This document shows positions 18,140 to 26,943 of a stretch of DNA of 64,000 nucleotides, piece after piece; position 1 is the stretch's first letter, and each line of letters starts with the position of its first letter. Source of the DNA: Desulfotomaculum copahuensis (lineage in GTDB: Bacteria; Bacillota; Desulfotomaculia; Desulfotomaculales; Desulfovirgulaceae); contig NZ_LYVF01000137.1 of assembly GCF_001655685.1 (NCBI RefSeq), positions 149,729 to 213,728 of the forward strand. Direction: 5' to 3'. Position numbers and translations under genes: made by a program. Under the pieces are notes generated by a model. It was given only the letters and a program-made list of their open reading frames with translations, was not told where the DNA came from and did not search any database.

Positions 18140-18868
18140 TCATGTTGAATAAAGCATCAAACGTCGGCCGTTTTTCCTCAGCCAGGCGCGGCGCTCCTTG
18201 TAATCCGGGCACGCCTCCGCCACCAGCGCTCAGAAGCGTTTGGAATGATTGGGCTCAAGCAAATGCATGAGCTCGTGAATGATCACATAGTCCAGCACCG
18301 GCACCGGCGCCATGATCAAACGTCAGTTGAAGTTTAAATTTTTCCGCCCGGAACAGCTTCCCCAGCGTGTTTTCTGGTCTTTGATGAAAACCCTGTTAAA
18401 GGAACGGTTTAGCTTTTGGTTCAAGGTGCCAATCCGTTCGTGAATTAAATTACGGGCCAGGTAACGATACCATTGTTCCAGGACCAGGACGGCGTTTACC
18501 TTTGCCCCCTCAGGCATGGTCACAATGATCTTTCCGTTTTCCACCACTACATTATAAGCGGCTCCCTTTTCGAGCCTGTTTTCCACCGCATATTCCCGTC
18601 CCTGGTATAAAACCCCCCGGTTGTCTTGTTGCCGGTTGAAAGACATACGGGAGAGATAATCCAACTTGTCCAGCACCCAGTGCTGTTTTTCCCGGATAAT
18701 GCCCTCCAGGCCGCCCGGGTCGAAACCCCTGGGAATAATGATTTCCAGGCCGTTTTCCACTCCCACCTGAAGGCGTACATTTTTGGCCCTGCTGCTCACT
18801 CTGAACGTATACGTTACTTCCCTGCCCGCCAGGCTGATCGAACTCCGCCGGCATTCACATGGAGGCAT
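18140..18868 (-). pseudogene. YgjP-like M48/DUF45 metallopeptidase interrupted by two in-frame TGA codons
   Basis: One uninterrupted frame apart from two TGA codons (18325-18323 and 18232-18230). The first part (REVTYTFRVSSRAKNVRLQV, KTRWGSCSGRKNLNFN) and the continuation (RLIMAPVPVLDYVIIHELMH, LLEPNHSKRF, ALVAEACPDYKERRAWLR) join into a full YgjP-type protein with an intact HELMH zinc motif. In this family both TGA positions are normally Trp (NFNWRL and KRFWALV), so each is a TGG-to-TGA change. There is no frameshift. It is probably a recent pseudogene; readthrough cannot be excluded. Confidence 0.8.
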
Positions 18869-18884
18869 TCAAGAACATCTCTTA

Positions 18885-19055
18885 TCAATAACTGGTTGGC
18901 AAATATCTCCGCTCCATTATGGACTTTTCCAAATCCTGTTTCCCCTCATGGGGAACCGCCATAAACGACACCCCCGGCGGCAAAATCCTCGGCAGGAATA
19001 TTTCCAAAAACTCCTTTAATGAAGGCTCTTCCAATAAAAAAACAATCTTTTTCAT
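18885..19055 (-). pseudogene. Truncated DUF4276-like partner of an AAA ATPase
   Basis: The ATG at 19055 overlaps the stop of the ATPase fragment (ATGA). It reads MKKIVFLLEEPSLKEFLE, then VPHEGKQDLEKSI, the usual N-terminus of DUF4276 proteins that accompany AAA ATPases. After about 47 residues homology ends abruptly near 18915, and the frame stops at 18885. Intact family members are about 200 residues, so only the first quarter survives. The break lies just upstream of the peptidase gene. Confidence 0.6.
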
Positions 19056-19381
19056 CGCGGACCGGCTCCTTCGAAAAAACCCTGTTTCCACAAAGCTCCC
19101 GGCAAATCGCCTTCTTTAACGAGACGCCTGACAAGTTCATTTTCAGATGCCCGCTGAACTATACTGAAACCATTTTTCTTCGTAAGCCAAAACAGCTCCG
19201 AAATATCCACGCCATTGATAAAATCAGGTGAATGAGTGGAAATAAAAACCTGTCCGCCACTTTCGCTGTAATTACGGAATTCTTCCGCCAATTCACGCAA
19301 CAATTCCGGATGTAATTGATTTTCAGGTTCTTCTATACATATCAAGGGATGGGGATGCGGAAATTTTTGGAACTGCCCCAG
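19052..19381 (-). pseudogene. C-terminal fragment of an AAA-family (OLD-like) ATPase
   Basis: About 100 residues with the Walker B-type ICIEEPENQLHPELLREL and the H-motif VFISTHSPDFINGV, both from the C-terminal half of AAA_21/OLD-like ATPases. The frame opens just after a TGA near 19384, and the Walker A half is missing. With the truncated DUF4276-like gene it is the remnant of a two-gene module, a type often found in defence islands. Confidence 0.65.
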
Positions 19382-19384
19382 CCC

Positions 19385-19682
19385 TTTTCAAAAAGCCAGA
19401 CAAATTTTAACAATTAGGCGGGTTGTTGATAGTTTTTAACTTTGACGTGACCTTGACGAGGAATGGCAGTAAATAAATTATGTATTACGGGGAATCAAGT
19501 ATTGTGTCCTGATAACAGAAAACTTTCCGATATTCTGCTACAACAGGGAAGGATTATTAAAAATAAACGCGAAAAATTAAACCGGGTTTGCAATCCTGCC
19601 GGAAAAACAATCGGCATCTTCTGGAAGCAAACGGGCCTGTCAAAGGATAAAATATAGCCGCTGATAAGGGGTGTTATACTAA
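19385..19682. other. About 300-bp spacer upstream of the chaperone operon
   Basis: Low-GC DNA between the ATPase remnant and the GrpE-like gene. It holds two TTGACG hexamers (near 19440 and 19451), which could be -35 elements for the plus-strand operon, but I see no convincing -10 at the right distance. No CIRCE-type repeat is visible. A 64-codon open frame (19463-19657) lacks a spaced ribosome binding site and resembles nothing I know. Confidence 0.4.
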
Positions 19683-20330
19683 TTGGGCTGGAAGTTCTGG
19701 GGAAAGAATAAAAAACCCATTGATGTCCTTGCTGCTATTTTGCCGGAACAGCTGCAACGTATGGATAAAACATTAAATGCGCTTCATGACCGGGCAACAA
19801 GAAACAACGATCAACTGTCTGAAGTCGCCGCACAGATGAACAAGATTGCCCGCATGCTGTATAAAACTGGTCAGGAAACACATACCGGAATAAAACAACT
19901 GAACACCGGTCTGGAAGCCCTTCAGCAGTGGCAGGCCACCCATGATATTGATGCAGCCGGTTTTTCTTTGTTAAAACACCAGGTGGAACACCTGGTCGCC
20001 ATGCTCATCCGGTGGCTGGACGACATCGACATGATCCGGAACAGGCTTGAAACAGACGGGCAGAACCACTGGCGTCATCTGCTGGAACAGTGGACTGAAC
20101 AAATATTGGCCGCCCTGGCTGAAACCGGCATTCAGGAGATAAACATTTTGGGGAGCAGTTTTAATCCGCAACTGGCCGAAGCCATCGGCGCAGTGGAAAT
20201 GCCCCCGGATGAAGGACAGGATGTTTATCCTCCCTACGCGGTGGTGGAAGTAGTAAGACGCGGTTACATAACCAGCGAGGGGCGGTTATTAAGAAAAGCA
20301 CAGGTCATTACGATCAAGGAGGATAATTAG
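19683..20330 (+). CDS. GrpE-like nucleotide exchange factor (divergent)
   Basis: 215 residues from TTG 19683 with a GGGGTG stretch upstream. Residues 20-150 are mostly helical, like the long GrpE dimer stalk. The C-terminal beta domain is recognisable: AVEMPPDEGQDVYPPYAVVE, VVRRGYITSEGRLLRKAQVI. GrpE releases ADP from Hsp70 proteins. The gene ends 6 bp before the Hsp70 gene, so they form one operon with the J-like gene. The divergence suggests a dedicated exchange factor for this Hsp70 and not the housekeeping GrpE. Confidence 0.8.
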   Translation: MGWKFWGKNKKPIDVLAAILPEQLQRMDKTLNALHDRATRNNDQLSEVAAQMNKIARMLYKTGQETHTGIKQLNTGLEALQQWQATHDIDAAGFSLLKHQVEHLVAMLIRWLDDIDMIRNRLETDGQNHWRHLLEQWTEQILAALAETGIQEINILGSSFNPQLAEAIGAVEMPPDEGQDVYPPYAVVEVVRRGYITSEGRLLRKAQVITIKEDN

Positions 20331-20336
20331 CCCGGC

Positions 20337-22184
20337 ATGAACAAGAAAAATAATGTGGAAAATAATTTGAGACCGGTGGTCGGGATCGACTTGGGAACGA
20401 CCAATTCCGCAATTGCCTGCATGCATCACGGCAAACCTGAAATCATCCCCTCACCACGGGGTGAGCGCATTATCCCGTCGGTGGTGATGATCAACCCGCA
20501 GGGTAACATCATCGTCGGAGAGGATGCCCGGGCGGCGCTGATTGCCATGCCCAACCGCACGGTAGCGGCCGTAAAAAGAAAAATGGGTTCGAACGAACGC
20601 ATTCCGATCGGCGACCGGGAATTGCTTCCCCAGGAAATTTCCGCGCTGATCCTGAAAGAACTGAAAAGCTACGCAGACAACTGGTTCGGGGAGGGGGAAA
20701 AGGAAGCGGTGATCACCGTACCCGCCTACTTCACCGACGAACAGCGCCGGGCGACGAAACAAGCCGGGGAATTGGCCGGTTTCATCGTCGAACGGATTAT
20801 CAACGAGCCCACCGCCGCAGCCATGGCCTTTGGCTTGGCCCACCTGAAGGAGGACCGCTATATCCTGGTTTATGACCTGGGCGGCGGAACTTTTGACGTG
20901 TCGGTGCTGGAAATGATGAGCGGCATCCTGGAAGTGAAGGCCTCCACCGGAAACAACCACCTGGGCGGCGAGGACTTCGACTGGCTGATTGTGGACTGGC
21001 TGGCCGAACAGATAATGGCGGAACACGGCATAGATCCGCGCGACGACATCCGTGCCAGGGCACTGTTGAAAGAGGAAGCCGAAAAAATCAAGATCAGGCT
21101 TTCACAGGAAGAATCACTCCAAATCTTCCTGCCCCTGGTAACCGTGAAGGATAACCAACCCGTCGGCATTTCCATTATATTCACCCGCGAACAATTCATT
21201 GCTCTGATTGACGACCTGCTGCTGCAAACAATGGATCTCGTGGGCCAGGCACTGAAAGACGCGGGTTTGAAAGCCAATGAGATAGACGAAATCATCCTGG
21301 TTGGCGGCTCCACCAGGATTCCCCGTGTACGTGCATTAATCCGCGACTACTTCGGAAAAGAACCCCGCTCCGATGTGCATCCCGATGAGGCGGTGGCACT
21401 GGGAGCGGCCGTGCAGGCGGGCATCAAGTCGGGCCTTTTGGCCGAAAGCGGGCTCATCGTAACCGATGTAGCCCCCTTTTCCCTGGGCATTGCCGTTTTG
21501 AAAGAGTGGAAAGGGATCTCCGTGCGGCCGGGCGGGTTTCATGTGCTTATCCCGCGCAACACCACCATCCCGGTTACGCGAAGGGAAACTTTCTACACCG
21601 CATCGCCCGGCCAAACAGCCGCATCCATTGAAGTTTACCAGGGAGAGAACGAGTGGGTGAAAAACAACCACCCGCTGGGTGAATTCCTGCTTGAAGGTAT
21701 CCCCCCCAACAGAGCCGGCGCGGAAGACATAGAAGTAACTTTCCATTATAATTTGAACGGCATCCTAGAAATAACAGCCAGATGCGTTTCCAACAACAAG
21801 GAAATAAACGTCACGATTCAGGACGATTTGAATCGCAGTTCCGCGGAATCCTTTGAACTAAGCAAAGCCAGGATTGAATCGCTTTTTAATGCTGCGGGCG
21901 GCGATGTACCTGATGATGGGATGGAAGATGAATGGGACTTAGATGACACACCGGAACCGGAAGAAGAATTACCGGCCGAAGTGCTGCATGAAGAAGCATC
22001 CCGCCTCCGTGAGCGCGCCCTGGGGTTGTTGGAGGAATGCGGCGACGAATCACGGCCTGAAATTCAAAAACTAATCGCGCTGCTGGATGAGGCAATGACA
22101 AAAAACGACCTGGATGGATTGCAGGAAACCATTGACCGGGTCACAGACTTACTGATTGAAATAGAATTTCAGGAGGATGTCTAG
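20337..22184 (+). CDS. Hsp70-family chaperone (DnaK-like)
   Basis: 615 residues from ATG 20337. All nucleotide-binding motifs are present: [13 protein letters not shown] (about 15), [16 protein letters not shown] (about 180), [15 protein letters not shown] (about 320). A substrate-binding beta domain follows ([20 protein letters not shown]), then an acidic linker and a short helical end finishing EIEFQEDV. It lacks the usual long DnaK lid sequence and the EEVD-like tail. It sits between a GrpE-like and a J-like gene, so it is a second, specialised Hsp70. Clients are unknown; the island context allows a stress or defence role. Confidence 0.9.
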   Translation: MNKKNNVENNLRPVVGIDLGTTNSAIACMHHGKPEIIPSPRGERIIPSVVMINPQGNIIVGEDARAALIAMPNRTVAAVKRKMGSNERIPIGDRELLPQEISALILKELKSYADNWFGEGEKEAVITVPAYFTDEQRRATKQAGELAGFIVERIINEPTAAAMAFGLAHLKEDRYILVYDLGGGTFDVSVLEMMSGILEVKASTGNNHLGGEDFDWLIVDWLAEQIMAEHGIDPRDDIRARALLKEEAEKIKIRLSQEESLQIFLPLVTVKDNQPVGISIIFTREQFIALIDDLLLQTMDLVGQALKDAGLKANEIDEIILVGGSTRIPRVRALIRDYFGKEPRSDVHPDEAVALGAAVQAGIKSGLLAESGLIVTDVAPFSLGIAVLKEWKGISVRPGGFHVLIPRNTTIPVTRRETFYTASPGQTAASIEVYQGENEWVKNNHPLGEFLLEGIPPNRAGAEDIEVTFHYNLNGILEITARCVSNNKEINVTIQDDLNRSSAESFELSKARIESLFNAAGGDVPDDGMEDEWDLDDTPEPEEELPAEVLHEEASRLRERALGLLEECGDESRPEIQKLIALLDEAMTKNDLDGLQETIDRVTDLLIEIEFQEDV

Positions 22185-23447
22185 ATGGCCTTTGAAAGTA
22201 ATTTCAGACGCAAAAAACGCAAACCAAAAGTAGAAAACTATTATAAAATCCTCGGCACCCGGGCCAATGCCGGCCCGGAGACGATCAAGAAAAGATATAT
22301 TGAAGCGGTGAAGGCCTTTCCGCCGGAGACACATCCCGAGGAATTCCAGCAAATTCGCCGGGCCTATGAAACGCTGCGGGATCCGGTTAAACGCAACGAG
22401 TATAATCTTTTACGCAAGTATGGCGGCCAGATTGAAGATGTGATGAATGACGCGTTCGAATTGGCCGAAGCCGGGAAATATAATCAAGCAGCCAATCTAT
22501 TGAACCAGGTGTTGACGGTTTCTCCCGCCAGTTACCAGGCGCGTCTGGCTCTGGCCCAGATTTCACTGCTGCAGGGAGATGAAAGTTCCTTCCAGGAGCA
22601 GTTCCAGGCCGCCTATGATGTGATCCCGGAAGATAACAAGGCTGCTTTTTTGTGTATAAAAGCCCGGATGCTGATGGAAACGGACCGGGTGGAAGAGGCC
22701 GGGGAAGTATTAAAAGAGTTTCAAAGCCGTTATCCCGATCAAGTAACGGAACACCCGGGGCTGTTTTGTGACGTTTATTTACGTCTCGGCATGAGAGAAG
22801 AAGCATGGGCAATGGCCCAGTCCGCGCTGCCGGAACAGGATTCCCCGTCCCCGGATGATATTTATCTTTTGACCAACTGGTTTCATGTGCTTTTTGAAGC
22901 GGAAAAATGGCAGTTGCTTTCCGCTGCCCAGTCACGCATGCGTAAATTTTTAAAATCAATCAAAGACGAAGAGGATAAACAAATGATCCTGTCCATCCTT
23001 AAGGGGGAAAGCAAAGAATACTTCGAAGCGGGCCGTTTCCGGGAAGCCGCGATTATTATGGATTTCGCATATTACCTCGACCACCGCAATCCCCGGCTCA
23101 AAGAGTACAACCACCGTCTGCAGGAAATGGCGCGGGTGGAAAAAGAAATCCATCGTATGCAGATGGACATTAAAATATTCCCCCTATTAAGCACTTACGC
23201 TGTCGAATGGTTCTATAGGGGTTTTATACCGGATGAAGACATTCAATCTTTATGGAACATTATTCCACCAGAATTCAATATGCCGCCCGGAAAAGACCTT
23301 TACAATGACGAAATGTTAGCCGAAAGCATTAACTATTTAAAAAGAAAATATCCTCTTACCTACCGTTACTTTCAGGAAGACTGGGAGCAAATGTTCAGAG
23401 AAAGAACCGCGCATCTCAACCGCGAATCCAGAAGAAAATTACGGTAA
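22185..23447 (+). CDS. J-domain-like TPR protein without the HPD motif
   Basis: 420 residues; the ATG directly follows the Hsp70 stop codon. Residues about 15-65 read as a J-domain (YYKILGTRANAGPETIKKRY, then FQQIRRAYETLRDPVKRNEY), but where HPD should be there is FPPETHPEEF. Residues about 85-330 are TPR-like helices (ANLLNQVLTVSPASYQARLALA). Without HPD it cannot stimulate Hsp70 ATPase in the classic way. It may be an adaptor that docks clients to the adjacent Hsp70. I know of J-like proteins with an FPPE-type motif next to Hsp70 genes, but not their function. Confidence 0.8.
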   Translation: MAFESNFRRKKRKPKVENYYKILGTRANAGPETIKKRYIEAVKAFPPETHPEEFQQIRRAYETLRDPVKRNEYNLLRKYGGQIEDVMNDAFELAEAGKYNQAANLLNQVLTVSPASYQARLALAQISLLQGDESSFQEQFQAAYDVIPEDNKAAFLCIKARMLMETDRVEEAGEVLKEFQSRYPDQVTEHPGLFCDVYLRLGMREEAWAMAQSALPEQDSPSPDDIYLLTNWFHVLFEAEKWQLLSAAQSRMRKFLKSIKDEEDKQMILSILKGESKEYFEAGRFREAAIIMDFAYYLDHRNPRLKEYNHRLQEMARVEKEIHRMQMDIKIFPLLSTYAVEWFYRGFIPDEDIQSLWNIIPPEFNMPPGKDLYNDEMLAESINYLKRKYPLTYRYFQEDWEQMFRERTAHLNRESRRKLR

Positions 23448-23589
23448 GGAATATCCCGGAAACGATTTTCTAACGGCTACCAAAAAGTGAACCAGTGATA
23501 TCGCGATAAACCCATGTGAAGGCATGAAAGGAACACTCCTGTCTTTGATAACAAGTTTGCCGGTACTCCCATCAGTTATCCAGCCAACT

Positions 23590-23755
23590 GAAAAGCAACA
23601 GGGTTTTAACCCCGCAACTTTATAATACCAAGTCCATGAACCAATCGATGTCAGATAAAATCAACATTTATTTTCCTGCAGCATTGCCGTCTCCTGCCGG
23701 TTTCCAAGAAATATTTTGCCGTCAGGGAATTCCTTATTCCCCGGACATTGGTTAA
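23590..23755 (+). repeat. Copy A of a diverged direct repeat of about 165 bp
   Basis: From about AGCAACAGGGTTTTAACCCC to GGTTAAAAT this stretch aligns with 31722-31885 in the same orientation, about three quarters identical by eye, with small indels. Part of it reads as coding (RVLTPQLYN, DKINIYFPA), but the two copies are frame-shifted relative to each other, so both look like gene remnants. Its end runs into the ATPase fragment. Confidence 0.7.
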
Positions 23756-24180
23756 AATACGGAAATTTTTATACTCCCGACGACAAACACTGTTATCTGG
23801 TACTGGTTTATCGCGACGGTTTAAGCGTCCCGTCATGGATGGCATCCGACGGCACGCTGCGCCTCCTGGCGCTCACTTTGCCCGCTTACCTTCCAGATTT
23901 TAAAGGAATTTATTTGATTGAAGAACCGGAAAACGGTATTCATCCCCGGGCAGTTGAAGCCATGTTTCAGTCCCTGTCGTCCGTTTATAATGCACAAATT
24001 CTCCTGGCTACCCATTCTCCTGTTATTTTAAGCCAGGCCGGGGCGGATAATATCCTTTGCTTTGCCAGAACTGCCAACGGGGCCACGGATATTGTTCCGG
24101 GCAACAAACACCCGGCGCTTAGAGAATGGCGGGGAGAAACCAACCTGAGTGTTCTTTTTGCCGGGGGTGTTCTGGGATGA
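23716..24180 (+). pseudogene. C-terminal fragment of a second AAA-family ATPase
   Basis: The homologous part begins around HWLKYGNFYTPDD and continues with SWMASDGTLRLLALTLPAYL, GIYLIEEPENGIHPRAVEAM (Walker B-like) and ILLATHSPVILSQA (H-motif), ending in LFAGGVLG, a usual terminus of these proteins. The Walker A half is absent, so the gene is 5'-truncated. No ribosome binding site is visible. Its presumed partner gene follows with an ATGA overlap but is itself cut to 15 codons. Confidence 0.7.
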
Positions 24181-24224
24181 TCAAGGATCTGGCGGTTCTT
24201 GTCGCTCGCACCGCATTGAAATAA
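24177..24224 (+). pseudogene. Vestige of the ATPase partner gene (15 codons)
   Basis: ATG overlaps the ATPase stop (ATGA), and the frame reads MIKDLAVLVARTALK then TAA. The first ten residues look like the start of the small partner protein that normally follows this ATPase (MIKDLAVLVA...). The rest has been lost just before the nitrilase gene. It is too short for a firm call. Confidence 0.45.
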
Positions 24225-24249
24225 GTACATGCAGACGTGGGGGATTACT

Positions 24250-24975
24250 TTGCGCATAGGTATAGCCCAGATGTTTATTACGGACAGTCTCCAAAATAAT
24301 GAGACCGCTATTTTACAACTGGCTGATGAGGCGGCACGCAAGGGGATAGAAATACTGGCCTGCCCGGAAATGTGTCTGACGGGATATAATCCAGAAACCC
24401 TCGGCCGGCCCGGTTTCAATAATGAACTGGCCGCTTCCCTGGCCCGCATTGCCCGGGCGGCCCGGGAGCTAAACCTGGGCATAATTTTCGGCCGGGCGGA
24501 ATTTTGCGGCGAAAAATTGTTTAACACCGCCTCCATATTTCTTCCTGACGGCTCCAACTTTAACTACCGTAAGATGCACCTGACTGAAATTGAAACCGAA
24601 TATTTTTCACCGGGCACCAGCCCGCTGGTTTTTAACTTTAAAAATCACAAATTCGGCCTGATCATCTGCCGCGACCAGAATTCCCCGGAACTGGCCCGCA
24701 GCCTAGCTGCAGCCGGGGCGGAAGCAATATTTATCCTGGCGGCCCACTATTACAATCCAGCCGAGGCCCGCTGGAAGCTGCCGAAGAACCGTGCCCTGCC
24801 CATCGCCCGGGCGGTGGAAAACCATTTTTATGTGCTGCTGGCCAACGCCGTGGGCTGCCATCTGGGCATGGTCAGTCTGGGCAACAGCCTGATTGCCGGC
24901 CCGGATGGCAGTCTGGTCGTTATGGGAGATGAAACATCAGAAACAATCCTCGCCTGTGAATTTAAACCGGATTAA
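24250..24975 (+). CDS. Carbon-nitrogen hydrolase (nitrilase superfamily)
   Basis: 241 residues from TTG 24250 (M-R-I-G-I-A-Q), preferred over ATG 24229 because GGGGG lies 6 nt before it and the family begins this way. The Glu-Lys-Cys triad is visible: E in ILACPEMCLTGYN, K in NYRKMHLTEIE, C in LIICRDQNSPELAR. It hydrolyses C-N bonds of amides or nitriles in the cytoplasm. The residue after the catalytic Cys is Arg, as in many amidase-type members. No partner genes point to a substrate. Confidence 0.85.
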   Translation: MRIGIAQMFITDSLQNNETAILQLADEAARKGIEILACPEMCLTGYNPETLGRPGFNNELAASLARIARAARELNLGIIFGRAEFCGEKLFNTASIFLPDGSNFNYRKMHLTEIETEYFSPGTSPLVFNFKNHKFGLIICRDQNSPELARSLAAAGAEAIFILAAHYYNPAEARWKLPKNRALPIARAVENHFYVLLANAVGCHLGMVSLGNSLIAGPDGSLVVMGDETSETILACEFKPD

Positions 24976-25094
24976 GAAAGCTGGCCTTACGCCGCAAAGC
25001 GACAGCGGAAAATGCCGGAGTAATTAAGGGAATCCGGCAAAACATGCCGGACACCTTGAAAAAGCCGGAAAAAACATACTTAATTTACAGCTGA

Positions 25095-25712
25095 TCATAC
25101 TTCCTTGAGCAGTAACTCACTCAACGGCAACCGGGGCCGGAACGGCGGGTCCTGATCCGGGAACCCCACCGGCAGCAGGGCCACAACCAGGATGTTTTCG
25201 CCCAGGTGCAGCAACTCCTTCACTTCTCCCTGCCTGAACATCATGACCCAGCAACTGCCCAACCCCAGATCAGCAGCCCGCAGGGCTATATGCTCAATGG
25301 CAATGGCTACGTTCAAGGAGGCATATGCTTTTGCCGCTTCGCCATCCCGTGACCTCGCCCGCGCCCGGGCATATTTTTGAAAATGTTCATCATCCAGCCC
25401 GCTATCCAGAAAAGCCCCCGCTTCCCTTAGTTCCGCCATACGCTTTTCCCTGGCCGTCAGGGCGTTTAAATCGGCACAACAGACAATGGTTACCGGAGCC
25501 CGGGCAACGAATTTAAGTCCGTATGTACAGGCCCCAAGCTTTTCCCGCATCTCCCGGCTTTTCACGACGACAAAACGCCAGGGCTGAATGTTTGTCCCCG
25601 AAGGAGCCAGTCTCGCCGCTTCCAGCAACCCGGTGATATATTCATCCGGAACCGGGTCCGGCTTAAACTTGCGAATGCTTTTACGCTTTAGCAGCAACTC
25701 CTGAAATTCCAC
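25095..25712 (-). CDS. Nitroreductase family protein
   Basis: 205 residues from GTG 25712 (M-E-F-Q-E-L-L-L-K-R-K-S-I-R-K-F), which has GGAGG 8 nt upstream; the longer frame to 25790 is an extension without a site. It shows the FMN-binding start RKSIRKFKPDPVPDEYITGL, the typical AARLAPSGTNIQPWRFVVV, and LGLGSCWVMMF near the end. It is an FMN-dependent NAD(P)H oxidoreductase of unknown physiological acceptor. It converges with the nitrilase gene; a small stem (TCCGGCA/TGCCGGA near 25031-25049) lies between them. Confidence 0.88.
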   Translation of the reverse strand: MEFQELLLKRKSIRKFKPDPVPDEYITGLLEAARLAPSGTNIQPWRFVVVKSREMREKLGACTYGLKFVARAPVTIVCCADLNALTAREKRMAELREAGAFLDSGLDDEHFQKYARARARSRDGEAAKAYASLNVAIAIEHIALRAADLGLGSCWVMMFRQGEVKELLHLGENILVVALLPVGFPDQDPPFRPRLPLSELLLKEV

Positions 25713-25804
25713 TTTTTTTACCTCCAATACGATTGTTGCTCCATGAGCTGCCTGTCCGGGGAGCAAGTGCATTACCGGTGCCAGCCACACAGGCCAGCAC
25801 TGAA

Positions 25805-26218
25805 TTAACGGCCCGTCAGGGCGCTTCTGACCGTACAGAGAACAAATTCCGCATCTTTAATAGCCATATCCGCATCCGTCGAATCATACTCTTCCGTGGG
25901 GATAAAATCTTCAGCGCCATAAAAGCTGAGTTCCCTTTCTTTACGCAGCCGTTTGGAAATCCGCTTTATTTCATCCAATGAATTATTCAGTGCAGGAGGC
26001 AAAAGCCGGCGGTGTTTTTCCAGCACCCGGCCCACATCATGGATTTTGGGCACTTCCACCCCGATGGTCCTTAATACTGCTTTTAACAAAAGCTCAACCA
26101 GCTCTTGAGCTTCCCGGACGACATCGGAATAGGCACCGTTTTCCTTGTAGAAGCCAAGCGCTTTAAAGCGGACTTCCGCTTTTGTCAGGTAGGCGGCGGT
26201 CAGCTCATCTTTTTTCAA
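25805..26218 (-). CDS. HEPN domain protein (toxin-like half of HEPN-MNT pair 1)
   Basis: 137 residues from TTG 26218; GGGAGGG lies 8 nt upstream and the TTG overlaps the stop of the nucleotidyltransferase gene (TTGA). It is all-helical with the HEPN pattern AYSDVVREAQELVELLLKAV and KIHDVGRVLEKHRRLLP. An R-x4-H stretch (RVLEKH) is present, but whether it is the RNase motif cannot be told. HEPN proteins of such pairs are RNases restrained by modification by the partner. Confidence 0.8.
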   Translation of the reverse strand: MKKDELTAAYLTKAEVRFKALGFYKENGAYSDVVREAQELVELLLKAVLRTIGVEVPKIHDVGRVLEKHRRLLPPALNNSLDEIKRISKRLRKERELSFYGAEDFIPTEEYDSTDADMAIKDAEFVLCTVRSALTGR

Positions 26219-26736
26219 AGATTCATCCCTCCCGGAAAGCCTATTTTGGCCGTTTGCCACTCCCAGGTGTTGGCACGACGTACTTTACCCGCTTCGGCCT
26301 GTTGCAGGATATGTTGCGTGGAATTAATTATATACCTGATCAAGCTGTCCGGATCGTAAATTATTAAATGATCTTGAACCAAATCGTAATATACAGGCTG
26401 AATTTTTAAGGCCTCTTCCCTGGTCAGGATGTATGGCGAAAGATCACAAAGAATTTCATCCTGTTCATAGATCTCCTGAGCCAGAGGTTCATGTTTCATT
26501 TCCACGTTCTCCACAAAATCTTTGATCCGGCAGCTAAAGCCGGGAGCCTTTTTCAAAATAATCAACAGATCCAGGTCTGAATTTTTACGGTTTTCATAAC
26601 GGGCATAGGAGCCGAAAATGGCGCATCCAAGAAGACTATCTCCATAATAATCGGCAATTTCATTCAGGATGGCGATAATATACTGCCGGTGACGCATGGA
26701 AAATGTCTTTAATTTTATAGATAAATTTTCATTCAT
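26215..26736 (-). CDS. MNT-type nucleotidyltransferase (antitoxin-like half of pair 1)
   Basis: 173 residues from ATG 26736, with GGTGAT a few bases upstream; GTG 26745 is an alternative. The minimal nucleotidyltransferase signature is complete: GCAIFGSYARYENRKNSDLD followed by LLIIL (GSxxR and DxD). In characterised HEPN-MNT pairs this enzyme adds AMP units to the HEPN toxin and silences it. At over 170 residues it is longer than minimal MNT proteins (about 100), because of a helical C-terminal part. It is cotranscribed with the HEPN gene. Confidence 0.85.
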   Translation of the reverse strand: MNENLSIKLKTFSMRHRQYIIAILNEIADYYGDSLLGCAIFGSYARYENRKNSDLDLLIILKKAPGFSCRIKDFVENVEMKHEPLAQEIYEQDEILCDLSPYILTREEALKIQPVYYDLVQDHLIIYDPDSLIRYIINSTQHILQQAEAGKVRRANTWEWQTAKIGFPGGMNL

Positions 26737-26943
26737 CACCATCACCCCAAAATGATCATTAAGACGAACACCGGATGCCGCTTCGCACCTGACAGCAACC
26801 TGACAGCATTCTTTTTTCCTTAGATGCCTTGTTCTTTATTTTTCCCCTGAAAACCAGAAAAAGCAATAATTAATACATAGTATCTGAACGCCGGCAAGCC
26901 AACGTCAGACCCAATCAAAATTCAGGTAAAACCGGGCGCCTTT

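Noticed and set aside
18140..18868. Selenoprotein reading of the two TGA codons
   Set aside because: Both sites are Trp, not Cys, in the family, and no hairpin resembling a bacterial SECIS was seen just after either TGA.
19463..19657. 64-codon plus-strand open frame before the GrpE-like gene
   Set aside because: GAGGA abuts the ATG with no spacing, and the sequence resembles nothing known; treated as spacer.
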